64,000 nt of DNA from Firmicutes bacterium HGW-Firmicutes-7 (GTDB lineage Bacteria > Bacillota > Clostridia > Lachnospirales > Vallitaleaceae): positions 47,905-111,904 of the forward strand of contig PGZO01000012.1 of the NCBI GenBank assembly GCA_002841375.1, given 5' to 3'. A program made the translations under genes and the position numbers. A model generated the notes under the pieces. It did not search any database. It was not told the DNA's origin and saw only the letters and a program-made list of their open reading frames with translations. Positions 35,344-42,870 of this stretch are shown here, in pieces (position 1 is the stretch's first letter; each line of letters starts with the position of its first letter).

Positions 35344-36082
35344 AGCAATAAAAAGAATAGATGGAAGAAATTTTGATGATTTAAGAAATGTAAAGATTAC
35401 ACCGGACTATATTTTGTATCCTGAGGGATCTGTGTTAATTGAAATGGGAAATACAAAAGTAATTTGTAATGCAAGTGTAGAGGAAAGAGTTCCGCATTTT
35501 AAGAAGGATTCAGGAGAGGGCTGGGTTACAGCAGAATATTCGATGTTGCCAAGAGCAACTGGAGATAGAACGCCAAGAGATATTAGTAAATTAAGGCAGA
35601 ATAATAGAAGCGTAGAGATTCAAAGATTAATCGGTAGAGCTTTAAGGGCTATTGTAGATCATAAAGCCCTTGGAGAAAGAACGATTACACTTGATTGTGA
35701 CGTTATTCAAGCAGACGGAGGGACAAGAACAGCTTCTATTACAGGAGCATATGTTGCTTTAGCCATTGCATGTCATAAGCTCCTTGAGCAAGGGTTAATT
35801 TCTAAAATGCCTTTAACTGGTATGGTATCAGCTGTTAGTGTAGGTGTTGTTGAAGAAGTAGTACTTCTTGATTTGTGCTACCAAGAAGACAGCAATGCCA
35901 AGGTAGATATGAATGTCATTATGACGGATAACGGTGAATTTGTAGAGGTTCAAGGAACTGGGGAGCAGGCACCCTTTTCAAAATCAACTTTAAACCAGTT
36001 ACTTGAAGTAGCTGAAAAAGGTATTTCAGAACTTATTACTATACAAAAAGAAGCCTTAGGAGAAATCGTTCATGAAATCTAA
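35336..36082 (+). CDS. rph: Ribonuclease PH
   Basis: A 248-residue 3'-5' phosphorolytic exoribonuclease for tRNA 3' ends. Motifs: [33 protein letters not shown] and [19 protein letters not shown], all typical. Several ATG codons lie close together (35327, 35330, 35336); the last has the best spacing from AAGGGA. It overlaps the gerM-like gene by 8 bases and rdgB by 11, indicating tight coupling. Confidence 0.96.
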   Translation: MNEAIKRIDGRNFDDLRNVKITPDYILYPEGSVLIEMGNTKVICNASVEERVPHFKKDSGEGWVTAEYSMLPRATGDRTPRDISKLRQNNRSVEIQRLIGRALRAIVDHKALGERTITLDCDVIQADGGTRTASITGAYVALAIACHKLLEQGLISKMPLTGMVSAVSVGVVEEVVLLDLCYQEDSNAKVDMNVIMTDNGEFVEVQGTGEQAPFSKSTLNQLLEVAEKGISELITIQKEALGEIVHEI

Positions 36083-36689
36083 ACCAATTCTCTTTGCAAC
36101 AAAAAATAAAAATAAGATGAAGGAAATTAACGCAATACTTGGAACCGTTGGAATAGAAGTTCTTTCCATGGAGGAGATAGGAATTGATGTTGATGTTGAA
36201 GAAGATGGACTAACCTTTGAAGAAAATGCAATAAAAAAGGCTGAAGAAATTATGAAGCTAACACAGTCCATTGTATTAGCCGACGACTCAGGATTAGAGG
36301 TTGATTATTTGAACAAGGAGCCAGGAATATATTCAGCAAGGTATGGTGGTTTAGAAACTCCCTATAAAATTAAAAATAAGCTTATAATAGATAGGTTAGA
36401 AGGGGTTTTGGAGCCTGAGAGAACGGCGCGTTTTGTTTGTGCTATAGCAGCAGCTTTTCCAGACGGTCGCACAATCACTACAAGAGGTACGGTGGAAGGC
36501 ACGATTGCTTTTGAAGAGAAGGGTGAAAATGGTTTTGGCTATGACCCGATTCTTTATGTGCCAGAATATAAAATGACAACAGGACAAATGTCATCAGATT
36601 TAAAAAATTGTATTAGCCATAGAGGGAAAGCCTTAAGAGCCATGAGGGAAATTTTAGAAGAATATTATGCCAGAAAATCTAGTATATAA
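36072..36689 (+). CDS. rdgB: dITP/XTP pyrophosphatase RdgB (Ham1 family)
   Basis: A 205-residue nucleotide-sanitising enzyme that removes dITP, ITP and XTP. N-terminal [47 protein letters not shown], and the C-terminal [10 protein letters not shown] and SHRGKAL blocks are all present. AGGAGAAA upstream lies inside rph. It forms the usual rph-rdgB pair; in B. subtilis ysnA sits in the same place. Confidence 0.96.
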   Translation: MKSKPILFATKNKNKMKEINAILGTVGIEVLSMEEIGIDVDVEEDGLTFEENAIKKAEEIMKLTQSIVLADDSGLEVDYLNKEPGIYSARYGGLETPYKIKNKLIIDRLEGVLEPERTARFVCAIAAAFPDGRTITTRGTVEGTIAFEEKGENGFGYDPILYVPEYKMTTGQMSSDLKNCISHRGKALRAMREILEEYYARKSSI

Positions 36690-36742
36690 TTCTAGTGTGA
36701 AAGGTATAGGGCAAAAAAAAATAAAATGAAATAATTTTCCTC

Positions 36743-36772
36743 TTGCCAAAAATATTAAGTGTGTGTTATACT
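36743..36772 (+). promoter_or_regulatory. Possible promoter of the YfcE-type phosphodiesterase gene
   Basis: TTGCCA at 36743-36748, an 18-base spacer and TATACT at 36767-36772. Confidence 0.45.
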
Positions 36773-36826
36773 TTGAACTTGTGTGGTAGACAACAATGAA
36801 ATGGAAGGTTTTCGTTGAGGAGTTTT

Positions 36827-37312
36827 ATGAAAATACTTGTAATTAGTGATACACATAGACATATTAGAAATGTAATTGACCTAATGTCAAAAATTACTGA
36901 TGTGGATAGGATTATTCACTTAGGTGACTTGGTTGCGGATGCACAAGATATTGAAAGCATCTATGGTAAAATACCTATCGATTATGTTTCTGGGAATTGC
37001 GACTTTTATGAGACAAATGCGCCTAAGGAAAAAGTGATTTCATTATTTGGGAAGAATATTTTACTCACACATGGACATTACTATGATGTAAAGAGTGGTT
37101 ACAAAGAAATTGGTTTGATTGCAATGCAAAAACAAGTTGATGCAGTATTGTTTGGGCATACACATGTGCCATACATTGGCTATGTGAATGATTTGGTATT
37201 AATGAATCCAGGCAGTATTTCGGAACCTAGGCGTGGTAGAATGCCATCTTATGGACTACTCGAAATTGATGATCAAGGCCGACTTCATCCAACAATAAAT
37301 GCCATAAAATAA
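36827..37312 (+). CDS. YfcE/MJ0936-type metallophosphoesterase
   Basis: A 161-residue calcineurin-like phosphoesterase. Metal-ligand motifs: ISDTHRH, LGDLV, SGNCD, THGHYYD and FGHTHVP, in order and complete. Family members are phosphodiesterases with broad in vitro activity. The start at 36827 has GAGGAG five bases upstream. It follows rdgB as ysnB follows ysnA in B. subtilis, but with its own promoter-like sequence in the 137-base gap. Confidence 0.92.
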   Translation: MKILVISDTHRHIRNVIDLMSKITDVDRIIHLGDLVADAQDIESIYGKIPIDYVSGNCDFYETNAPKEKVISLFGKNILLTHGHYYDVKSGYKEIGLIAMQKQVDAVLFGHTHVPYIGYVNDLVLMNPGSISEPRRGRMPSYGLLEIDDQGRLHPTINAIK

Positions 37313-37328
37313 CTTTTAAAAAAAAGCA

Positions 37329-37357
37329 TTGACAAAGACTTGAATAGTATGTATAAT
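37329..37357 (+). promoter_or_regulatory. Consensus promoter of the tRNA cluster
   Basis: Perfect TTGACA (37329-37334), 17-base spacer, perfect TATAAT (37352-37357), 41 bases before the first tRNA. The best SigA promoter in the window, as expected for a stable-RNA operon. Confidence 0.9.
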
Positions 37358-37397
37358 ATCACTTGCGCCGGAAAATTAGCGCAAAGCAAAAAAACTA

Positions 37398-37472
37398 CGG
37401 GGTGTGGCTCAGCTTGGCTAGAGCGCTTGATTTGGGATCAAGAGGCCGCAGGTTCGAATCCTGTCACCCCGA
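37398..37472 (+). tRNA. tRNA-Pro (anticodon UGG)
   Basis: Cloverleaf with acceptor CGGGGTG/CACCCCG, anticodon loop TTTGGGA, and T-loop GTTCGAATC. No CCA is encoded. Confidence 0.95.
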
Positions 37473-37478
37473 CTTTTG

Positions 37479-37549
37479 GCGGGTGTAGTTCAATGGTAGA
37501 ACACCAGCCTTCCAAGCTGGTCACGTGGGTTCGATTCCCATCACCCGCT
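37479..37549 (+). tRNA. tRNA-Gly (anticodon UCC)
   Basis: Acceptor GCGGGTG/CACCCGC, anticodon loop CTTCCAA, T-loop GTTCGATTC. No CCA encoded; six bases after tRNA-Pro. Confidence 0.95.
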
Positions 37550-37556
37550 TGATTAT

Positions 37557-37585
37557 AAGCAAGCACATGCACATTGCTTGCTTTT
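37557..37585 (+). terminator. Hairpin with short T-run between tRNA-Gly and tRNA-Arg
   Basis: Perfect 8-bp stem AAGCAAGC (37557-37564) / GCTTGCTT (37576-37583) followed by only four T. It may be a partial terminator or a processing signal inside the tRNA transcript. Confidence 0.4.
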
Positions 37586-37618
37586 GATAATTAAACCAAT
37601 AGTAAAACTGATTAATAT

Positions 37619-37692
37619 GTGTCTGTAGCTCAGCTGGATAGAGCACCGCCCTTCTAAGGCGGGTGTCCAGGGTTCGAATCCCCGCAGGCACG
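37619..37692 (+). tRNA. tRNA-Arg (anticodon UCU)
   Basis: Acceptor GTGTCTG/CAGGCAC (one G-U), anticodon loop CTTCTAA, T-loop GTTCGAATC. No CCA encoded. Confidence 0.95.
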
Positions 37693-37730
37693 TTTTCATA
37701 GAAATATGAAAGAAGTACAAAAGGTATTGT

Positions 37731-37805
37731 GGTGGGTATAGCTCAGTAGGTTAGAGCGCAAGATTGTGGCTCTTGAGGCCGTGGGTTCGAGACCCATTAT
37801 CCACC
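37731..37805 (+). tRNA. tRNA-His (anticodon GUG)
   Basis: Acceptor GTGGGTA/TATCCAC, anticodon loop TTGTGGC. The extra 5' G at 37731 faces C at 37805, the G-1:C73 identity pair of tRNA-His. Confidence 0.95.
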
Positions 37806-37816
37806 CTTAGTAGTAA

Positions 37817-37888
37817 TGGGTAGTCGCCAAGCGGTAAGGCACAGGACTTTGACTCCTGCATTCGAAGGTTCAAATCCTTCCTACCCAG
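37817..37888 (+). tRNA. tRNA-Gln (anticodon UUG)
   Basis: Acceptor TGGGTAG/CTACCCA, anticodon loop CTTTGAC, T-loop GTTCAAATC. No CCA encoded. Confidence 0.95.
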
Positions 37889-37890
37889 TA

Positions 37891-37966
37891 TGGGTTACTA
37901 GCTCAGTTGGCTAGAGCACTAGACTTTTAATCTAGGTGTCCCGGGTTCGAGCCCCGGGTGACTCAT
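37891..37966 (+). tRNA. tRNA-Lys (anticodon UUU)
   Basis: Acceptor TGGGTTA/TGACTCA with two G-U pairs, anticodon loop CTTTTAA, T-loop GTTCGAGCC. It begins two bases after tRNA-Gln. Confidence 0.94.
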
Positions 37967-37996
37967 TTACCAGAAATGGTATTGTTTATATAATAT

Positions 37997-38076
37997 GCGG
38001 GTGTGGCGGAATTGGCAGACGCACTAGACTTAGGATCTAGCGGGCGACCGTGCAGGTTCAACTCCTGTCACCCGCA
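37997..38076 (+). tRNA. tRNA-Leu (anticodon UAG)
   Basis: Class II tRNA: acceptor GCGGGTG/CACCCGC, anticodon loop CTTAGGA, extra arm CGGGCGACCG region, T-loop GTTCAACTC. No CCA encoded. Confidence 0.95.
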
Positions 38077-38083
38077 TCAAAAA

Positions 38084-38122
38084 AACAAGAATTTCAGATA
38101 ACACTGAGATTCTTGTTTTTTT
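38084..38122 (+). terminator. Intrinsic terminator of the tRNA cluster
   Basis: Fourteen-bp stem AACAAGAATTTCAG (38084-38097) / CTGAGATTCTTGTT (38104-38117) with one G-U pair, then a run of T. Confidence 0.9.
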
Positions 38123-38175
38123 GTTATTCAAGCTCAACACAAAAAAATATTGTTTTTAGGTAAGATTGGGTTTTG

Positions 38176-38246
38176 GCTCATAGTATTTCGCTATTATTTC
38201 GGTTGCGAGCTTGTGTTGAATGTGGAGGGAGCGTAGCTGTTGACTT
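38176..38246 (+). repeat. Dispersed ~72-bp element, copy B, forming the 3' end of the CYTH gene
   Basis: A diverged copy of 29354-29425. On the minus strand it supplies the last 16 or 17 codons and the stop (38194-38196) of the CYTH gene. Confidence 0.5.
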
Positions 38247-38682
38247 GACATAAGAAACTGTTGTGGAATCTTTCGTCATTTGTTACTTCTTTCTCGAACC
38301 ATGAAGGGGGGGTAAAAGCATATGCAGCCTCAAGGGAAAGGAATTCTACCTCAGCAATGATTAGGCCATTTAAAACGCCTTTAAATAGATCTAATTCAAT
38401 CGTTAGAACATCAGTGAGCGGAATGTAATATCTGTTTTTTGTAATCAAATTGAAATCCACCTTTTTGCTGAGCAGGAGGAACTCATCTTCAGATATTTCA
38501 ATTTCAAATTCTTCCCTAATCATTAAGCCCTTTGATTTACAAGTTAAATAAAACAAGGATCCCTTTTGACGAATACGTATGACAGGACTCGTACAAATGT
38601 AGCCTTGCGAAATTACATCACATTTATATTGTTCTAAGTCGATGGGTAGTTCCAGTATTAAGAATTTCTTTTCAATTTCCAT
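38194..38682 (-). CDS. CYTH-domain protein (triphosphate tunnel metalloenzyme)
   Basis: A 162-residue CYTH protein. The N-terminus MEIEKKFL contains the ExExK signature; further strands carry IRIRQKG, LTCKSKG, REEFEIEI, KNRYYI, IELDLFKG and AEVEF with alternating charged residues that line the tunnel. Family members act on triphosphates (tripolyphosphate or thiamine triphosphate) or are class IV adenylate cyclases; which one cannot be told. GAGGG precedes the ATG on the minus strand. The Ser/Thr/Pro-rich last 17 residues are encoded by a dispersed repeat and are probably not part of the fold. Confidence 0.87.
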   Translation of the reverse strand: MEIEKKFLILELPIDLEQYKCDVISQGYICTSPVIRIRQKGSLFYLTCKSKGLMIREEFEIEISEDEFLLLSKKVDFNLITKNRYYIPLTDVLTIELDLFKGVLNGLIIAEVEFLSLEAAYAFTPPSWFEKEVTNDERFHNSFLCQVNSYAPSTFNTSSQPK

Positions 38683-38787
38683 TTATATCCCTCAAATTCA
38701 TTGTGTGATTGGTTATTGTGTGCAATATGATAAAATGATAGAATTATGATAACGAAATTATAACATAAATGCTTGGAGGGGTAAATG

Positions 38788-39333
38788 ATGAATGTAGCAG
38801 TTTTTTTAGCAGAAGGGTTTGAAGAAATAGAAGCAATAAGTATTATTGACGTATTAAGAAGAGGAGAGGCTAACGTCGATACGATATCGATATCTAATAG
38901 TGTATGTGTTGAAGGGGGACATCGTATAACGGTTAAAGCAGACAAGCTTTTTTCGGGCACACAATTTGAAGATTATGATATGCTAATCTTACCTGGTGGT
39001 ATGCCGGGGACAACTAATCTTGGTAAGCATGAGCAGTTATGTAAATTATTGGTTGAGTTTAATGAGAAGGGGAAAAAAATTGGTGCAATTTGTGCTGCAC
39101 CAATTGTATTAGGAAAACTAGGTATTTTAGACAACAAAGAAGCAACCTGTTATCCTGGATATGAAGATCAGTTAAAAGGGTGTGTTGTTGTAAATAGTGA
39201 TATTGTTACCAGTAGTAATATTATCACTGGTAAAGGAGCGGGTGTTGCAATTTTATTTACGCTTGAGCTATTGAAATTAAGTAAAGATCATGATTATGTT
39301 GAAGCGCTCAAAAAAAAGTTGATTTTAAAGTAA
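38788..39333 (+). CDS. DJ-1/PfpI family protein
   Basis: A 181-residue DJ-1-type protein. LAEGFEEIEAI near the N-terminus holds the conserved Glu, and GAICAAPIVL holds the nucleophile-elbow Cys; LPGGMPGTTNL is the other family block. Members are annotated as deglycases, chaperones or ThiJ-like proteins; actual activity is unsettled. Two ATGs occur in tandem; the one at 38788 has the better spacing (six bases) to GGAGGGG. It is divergent from the CYTH gene. Confidence 0.9.
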   Translation: MNVAVFLAEGFEEIEAISIIDVLRRGEANVDTISISNSVCVEGGHRITVKADKLFSGTQFEDYDMLILPGGMPGTTNLGKHEQLCKLLVEFNEKGKKIGAICAAPIVLGKLGILDNKEATCYPGYEDQLKGCVVVNSDIVTSSNIITGKGAGVAILFTLELLKLSKDHDYVEALKKKLILK

Positions 39334-39741
39334 CTAGCATACAAGAATTATGTTCGAAAATAACGTATGTATATTTTGGGTGGTAATTTTTTTGATTTTT
39401 GCTTTTTGAGCTGCCTCAGCTATTTGATCATGGGGTATTTGATAAATATAGGCTACGTCATCAAAGCTATAATATTGAGGAAGTTTTCTTTGAACTTCTC
39501 TAGAGAAGAGCCTACAGACAGCACTGCTGCCATATTGCATAATAGTAAAAAAGGATACTTTATCTATAATGTCAATTCCAATGGCTCTCATTAGAGATCT
39601 GATTTCATCAGAAGATAAACCAAGAAGCTCTGATATTTCACCTATAGAAATGGATGATTCGATGTTTGTTTTCAAGAATAAGTCTATCGCTTTTAGACTT
39701 GGTGCAAAATTTTCGTTGTAATAATCTAAATATGTATTCAT
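39334..39741 (-). CDS. Unknown protein with HTH-like segments
   Basis: I do not recognise this 135-residue protein. It is helical; residues about 28-60 (SIGEISELLGLSSDEIRSLM) look like a helix-turn-helix, and the region FDDVAYIYQIPHDQIAEAAQ near residue 100 may be a second one, so a small DNA-binding regulator is possible. The start at 39741 has TAGGAGG upstream on the minus strand; longer in-frame starts lack a ribosome site. It converges with the DJ-1 gene (the stop codons abut) and diverges from oppA across a 312-base AT-rich gap. Confidence 0.65.
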   Translation of the reverse strand: MNTYLDYYNENFAPSLKAIDLFLKTNIESSISIGEISELLGLSSDEIRSLMRAIGIDIIDKVSFFTIMQYGSSAVCRLFSREVQRKLPQYYSFDDVAYIYQIPHDQIAEAAQKAKIKKITTQNIHTLFSNIILVC

Positions 39742-39976
39742 AATTTGCCTCCTAAGTATTAAAATCAAAAATAACTATTGATTAGAAAATTATAACCTAT
39801 TTTTCATTAGAAATCATTGTAAAAAATATGGATAATTATTTGGTAGTACTTGGCTCTATCTAATTAAAAGCGGATATATTAAATACACTCAATTAAATAA
39901 ATGGATAAATATTAAAAATACATCCCTATTATGCATAAATGTTTATTTTTTTAAAATAAGGTATTGTTGAGATAAC

Positions 39977-40014
39977 GCAAGAATCTTGCAAAGTTTGGTA
40001 AAAAAGAGTATAAT
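39977..40014 (+). promoter_or_regulatory. oppA promoter with overlapping palindrome
   Basis: TTGCAA at 39986-39991, a 17-base spacer and a perfect TATAAT at 40009-40014. The palindrome GCAAGA-A-TCTTGC at 39977-39989 overlaps the -35 box and could be an operator. The rest of the 39742-40053 gap is very AT-rich and shows no gene. Confidence 0.6.
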
Positions 40015-40053
40015 ACAAATACTAAAAACAGATTATTATTGGGAGGAAAGAAA

Positions 40054-41742
40054 ATGAAAAGATTATTTACATTACTACTTGTAGTTGTTATGGCCACAAG
40101 CTTATTTGCAGGCTGTAAAACACAAGACGGAACTAAACCAACAGATGCGGAAGCAGAAAATTCTTTTGTTGTCAATCTTAATGCAGAGCCAAAAACATTT
40201 GACCCTACATTAAATTCAGCTAATGATGGAGGGCACTTAATTAACAACATGTTTGAAGGCTTAACGGCTGACACGTCAGATGGCGTTGTATTAGCTGGGG
40301 CAGAAAGCTATGAAGTATCAGAAGATGGTATGACATATACCTTCAAATTAAGACAAGATGCAAAATGGTCAGATGGCAAACCTGTAACGGCACATGATTA
40401 TGTCTATGCATGGACTAGAGCAATGTCAGCAGAAGTGGCTGCAGAATATTCTTACATTGTTACACCACATATCAAAGGCGGCCAGGAATTCTTTGATGGA
40501 GCAATACCAGCTGAAGAAGTTGGTGTAATTGCTGAAGATGATTACACACTAAAGGTTGAGCTCAATTATCCTGTGCCTTATTTCTTAGCACTAACAGCGT
40601 ATGTTACATATTACCCAGTTAGAGAAGATGTTGTTGCTAAAAGTCCAGAAAATTGGTTTAGAGATCCTGCTATATTTGTAGGGAATGGACCTTTCACCTT
40701 ATCTGAATATCAAACAGGTTCACATTTAATACTAGTTCCTAATAAAGAATACGCTGGTGCAGCAGATGTTAAAGTGGATTCTATAAAATGTACATTTATT
40801 AATGAAGCAACAACAGCTTATAATGCGTACGTAAATGGTGATATTCAAGTAATTGATGAATTAATTCCTACAGAAGAAATACCTAACTTATTAGCGTCTG
40901 ATCCTAACTTTACGAATGCAGCAAGAGTAGGAACGTACTACTATAACTTTAATGTTGATGATGAAATACTAGGTGATGTAAGAGTACGTAAAGCATTATC
41001 CTATGCAATTGACAGAAAATCGTTATCTGACAACGTACTTAAAGGTGGAGAGATACCTGCAACTGGTTTTGTACCTGGTGTTTTAACTGATTCAGAAGGT
41101 AATTCCTACAGAACTGGTGGAACAGAATTTGGTATTGACCCAACAAAAGCGCAAATTGAAGAAGCAAAAGCATTGTTAACAGAAGCTGGATATCCAAATG
41201 GTGAAGGCTTCCCAACGCTTACGCTTACATATAATACAGATGAAAGACATAAAAAAATTGCTGAAACAATTCAAGAAATGTTAAAAACCAATCTTGGAAT
41301 AACTGTTGAATTAATAAATGAAGAATGGGCTGTTTTCCAAGATACTAGAAGAGAAGGTAAATATCAAATAGCAAGAGGTGGTTGGTTAGGTGATTATGCT
41401 GACCCAATTACTATGTTAGATTTATTTACATCCTATTCAGGCTTAAATGATCCTCAATGGAGATATAATAAGCAAGAAGCCCTTGCTCCACTTGACAAAA
41501 AATTAAATCCTGAGCAAGAAAAATATGATCAATTGATTGCAGATTCTATGGTTTCTAAAGGCACCGATAGAGATGCATTATTAAAGGAAGCTGACAGATA
41601 TTTAATTGAAGAAAATATGATCGTTATGCCAGTATTTTATTATTCCTATAATTACCTTATTGATCAAGAAAAAGTAACAGGCGTTGGAAAAACAACTATG
41701 GGATTTTGGATATTTAAAGATGCTGAAGTTGTAATTGATTAA
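40054..41742 (+). CDS. oppA: Oligopeptide ABC transporter substrate-binding lipoprotein
   Basis: A 562-residue lipoprotein. The signal peptide ends in LFAGC with the lipid-bearing Cys at residue 21. The mature part is an SBP_bac_5 protein: EPKTFDPTLNSANDGG, DGMTYTFKLRQDAKWSDGKP, VRKALSYAID and GGWLGDYADP are typical OppA blocks. It captures peptides outside the membrane for OppBCDF. The start at 40054 follows GGGAGG. It has its own promoter, and a terminator separates it from oppB, which would let it be made in excess over the permease. Confidence 0.95.
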   Translation: MKRLFTLLLVVVMATSLFAGCKTQDGTKPTDAEAENSFVVNLNAEPKTFDPTLNSANDGGHLINNMFEGLTADTSDGVVLAGAESYEVSEDGMTYTFKLRQDAKWSDGKPVTAHDYVYAWTRAMSAEVAAEYSYIVTPHIKGGQEFFDGAIPAEEVGVIAEDDYTLKVELNYPVPYFLALTAYVTYYPVREDVVAKSPENWFRDPAIFVGNGPFTLSEYQTGSHLILVPNKEYAGAADVKVDSIKCTFINEATTAYNAYVNGDIQVIDELIPTEEIPNLLASDPNFTNAARVGTYYYNFNVDDEILGDVRVRKALSYAIDRKSLSDNVLKGGEIPATGFVPGVLTDSEGNSYRTGGTEFGIDPTKAQIEEAKALLTEAGYPNGEGFPTLTLTYNTDERHKKIAETIQEMLKTNLGITVELINEEWAVFQDTRREGKYQIARGGWLGDYADPITMLDLFTSYSGLNDPQWRYNKQEALAPLDKKLNPEQEKYDQLIADSMVSKGTDRDALLKEADRYLIEENMIVMPVFYYSYNYLIDQEKVTGVGKTTMGFWIFKDAEVVID

Positions 41743-41773
41743 TAGTGGTTAAGGATTAGAAAATGATTATTGT

Positions 41774-41817
41774 AACGAGAGTGGGCTCTATGGCCTACTC
41801 TCGTTATAAGTTTTTTT
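41774..41817 (+). terminator. Intrinsic terminator between oppA and oppB
   Basis: Thirteen-bp stem AACGAGAGTGGGC (41774-41786) / GCCTACTCTCGTT (41793-41805) with one G-U pair, then ATAAG and seven T. Readthrough probably sets the ratio of binding protein to permease. Confidence 0.8.
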
Positions 41818-41927
41818 AATCCGTAATACCAACTTTTAAAAGCTAGAAAGAATAATTCATAGGTACGTGACTTTTTAATGCTTGGTATTATGAATTAAAA
41901 CATCTCGTAACAAAGGAGTTGAAGCTT

Positions 41928-42851
41928 ATGTTTAAGTACACTATAAAAAGAATAATTTCAATGATTGTTACATTATTTTTTATTAGTATTCTTACTTTTG
42001 TATTGATGCATAGTATTCCTGGGGGGCCTTTCACAAGTGAGCGGAGATTGCCACCTAAAGTGGAAAAAGCTATTAATGAGAAATATGGATTAGACGATCC
42101 GTTATACCTGCAATATTTTAATTATATGAAAGATGTAGTAACAAAAGGTGATTTTGGTATTTCTTATAAAAAAGCCGGGTTGTCCGTTAACACAATGTTA
42201 AAGGAAGGCTTTCCTTATTCGGGTATTATTGGATTGGGTGCTACTGCAATTATTATTTTATTTGGTATTCCCTTTGGCATTATTGCAGCACTCAAACAAA
42301 ATAAGTTTACAGATCGATTTTTGATGGTTTTGTCAACCTTAGGCGTTACAATCCCGAGTTTTGTATTAGCAACTGGATTCTTGTACTTTTTTAGTAAAAA
42401 ATTAGGCTGGGTTCCTAGCTTTGGTGTTTCAGATTGGAAAGGCTTTATTGGCCCAATTGTTACAATAGGTGGGTTTTCGATGGCTTTTGTTACAAGACTT
42501 ACTAGATCTAGTATGTTAGAGGTCCTTAGTTCGGACTATATAAAAACAGCTAGGGCAAAAGGTCTATCGGAGTTTACGGTAATTACTAAGCATGCGATGC
42601 GTAATGCGATGATTCCTGTTATAACCTACTTAGGTCCGATGATTGCAGGTATATTAACAGGGTCCTTTGTTATTGAAAAGGTATTTGCTGTACCAGGTAT
42701 AGGAAATCTTTTTGTTACTTTTATTACAAGTAGAGACTACACCGTTATTATGGGGATTACGATATTCTATGCTATATTCTTAGTAGTTGCAGTGTTTATT
42801 GTAGATATCCTTTATGCAATGATTGACCCTAGAATAAAATTCGATGAGTAA
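41928..42851 (+). CDS. oppB: Oligopeptide ABC transporter permease OppB
   Basis: A 307-residue inner-membrane permease with six membrane segments. The N-terminus has VLMHSIPGGPF and KYGLDDPLYLQY, and the coupling EAA loop is YIKTARAKGLSEFTVITKHAMRNA. The start is the ATG at 41928 with AAAGGAG nine bases upstream; an in-frame TTG at 41919 abuts that site and is unlikely. It begins the oppBCDF group. Confidence 0.95.
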   Translation: MFKYTIKRIISMIVTLFFISILTFVLMHSIPGGPFTSERRLPPKVEKAINEKYGLDDPLYLQYFNYMKDVVTKGDFGISYKKAGLSVNTMLKEGFPYSGIIGLGATAIIILFGIPFGIIAALKQNKFTDRFLMVLSTLGVTIPSFVLATGFLYFFSKKLGWVPSFGVSDWKGFIGPIVTIGGFSMAFVTRLTRSSMLEVLSSDYIKTARAKGLSEFTVITKHAMRNAMIPVITYLGPMIAGILTGSFVIEKVFAVPGIGNLFVTFITSRDYTVIMGITIFYAIFLVVAVFIVDILYAMIDPRIKFDE

Positions 42852-42870
42852 TAAGGAGGATACGATTTAT

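Noticed and set aside
37340..37552. Open frame of 70 codons on the plus strand
   Set aside because: It runs through tRNA-Pro and tRNA-Gly and has no ribosome site.
38194..38682. Class IV adenylate cyclase as a firm call
   Set aside because: The CYTH fold alone does not separate cyclase from triphosphatase, so only the family is stated.
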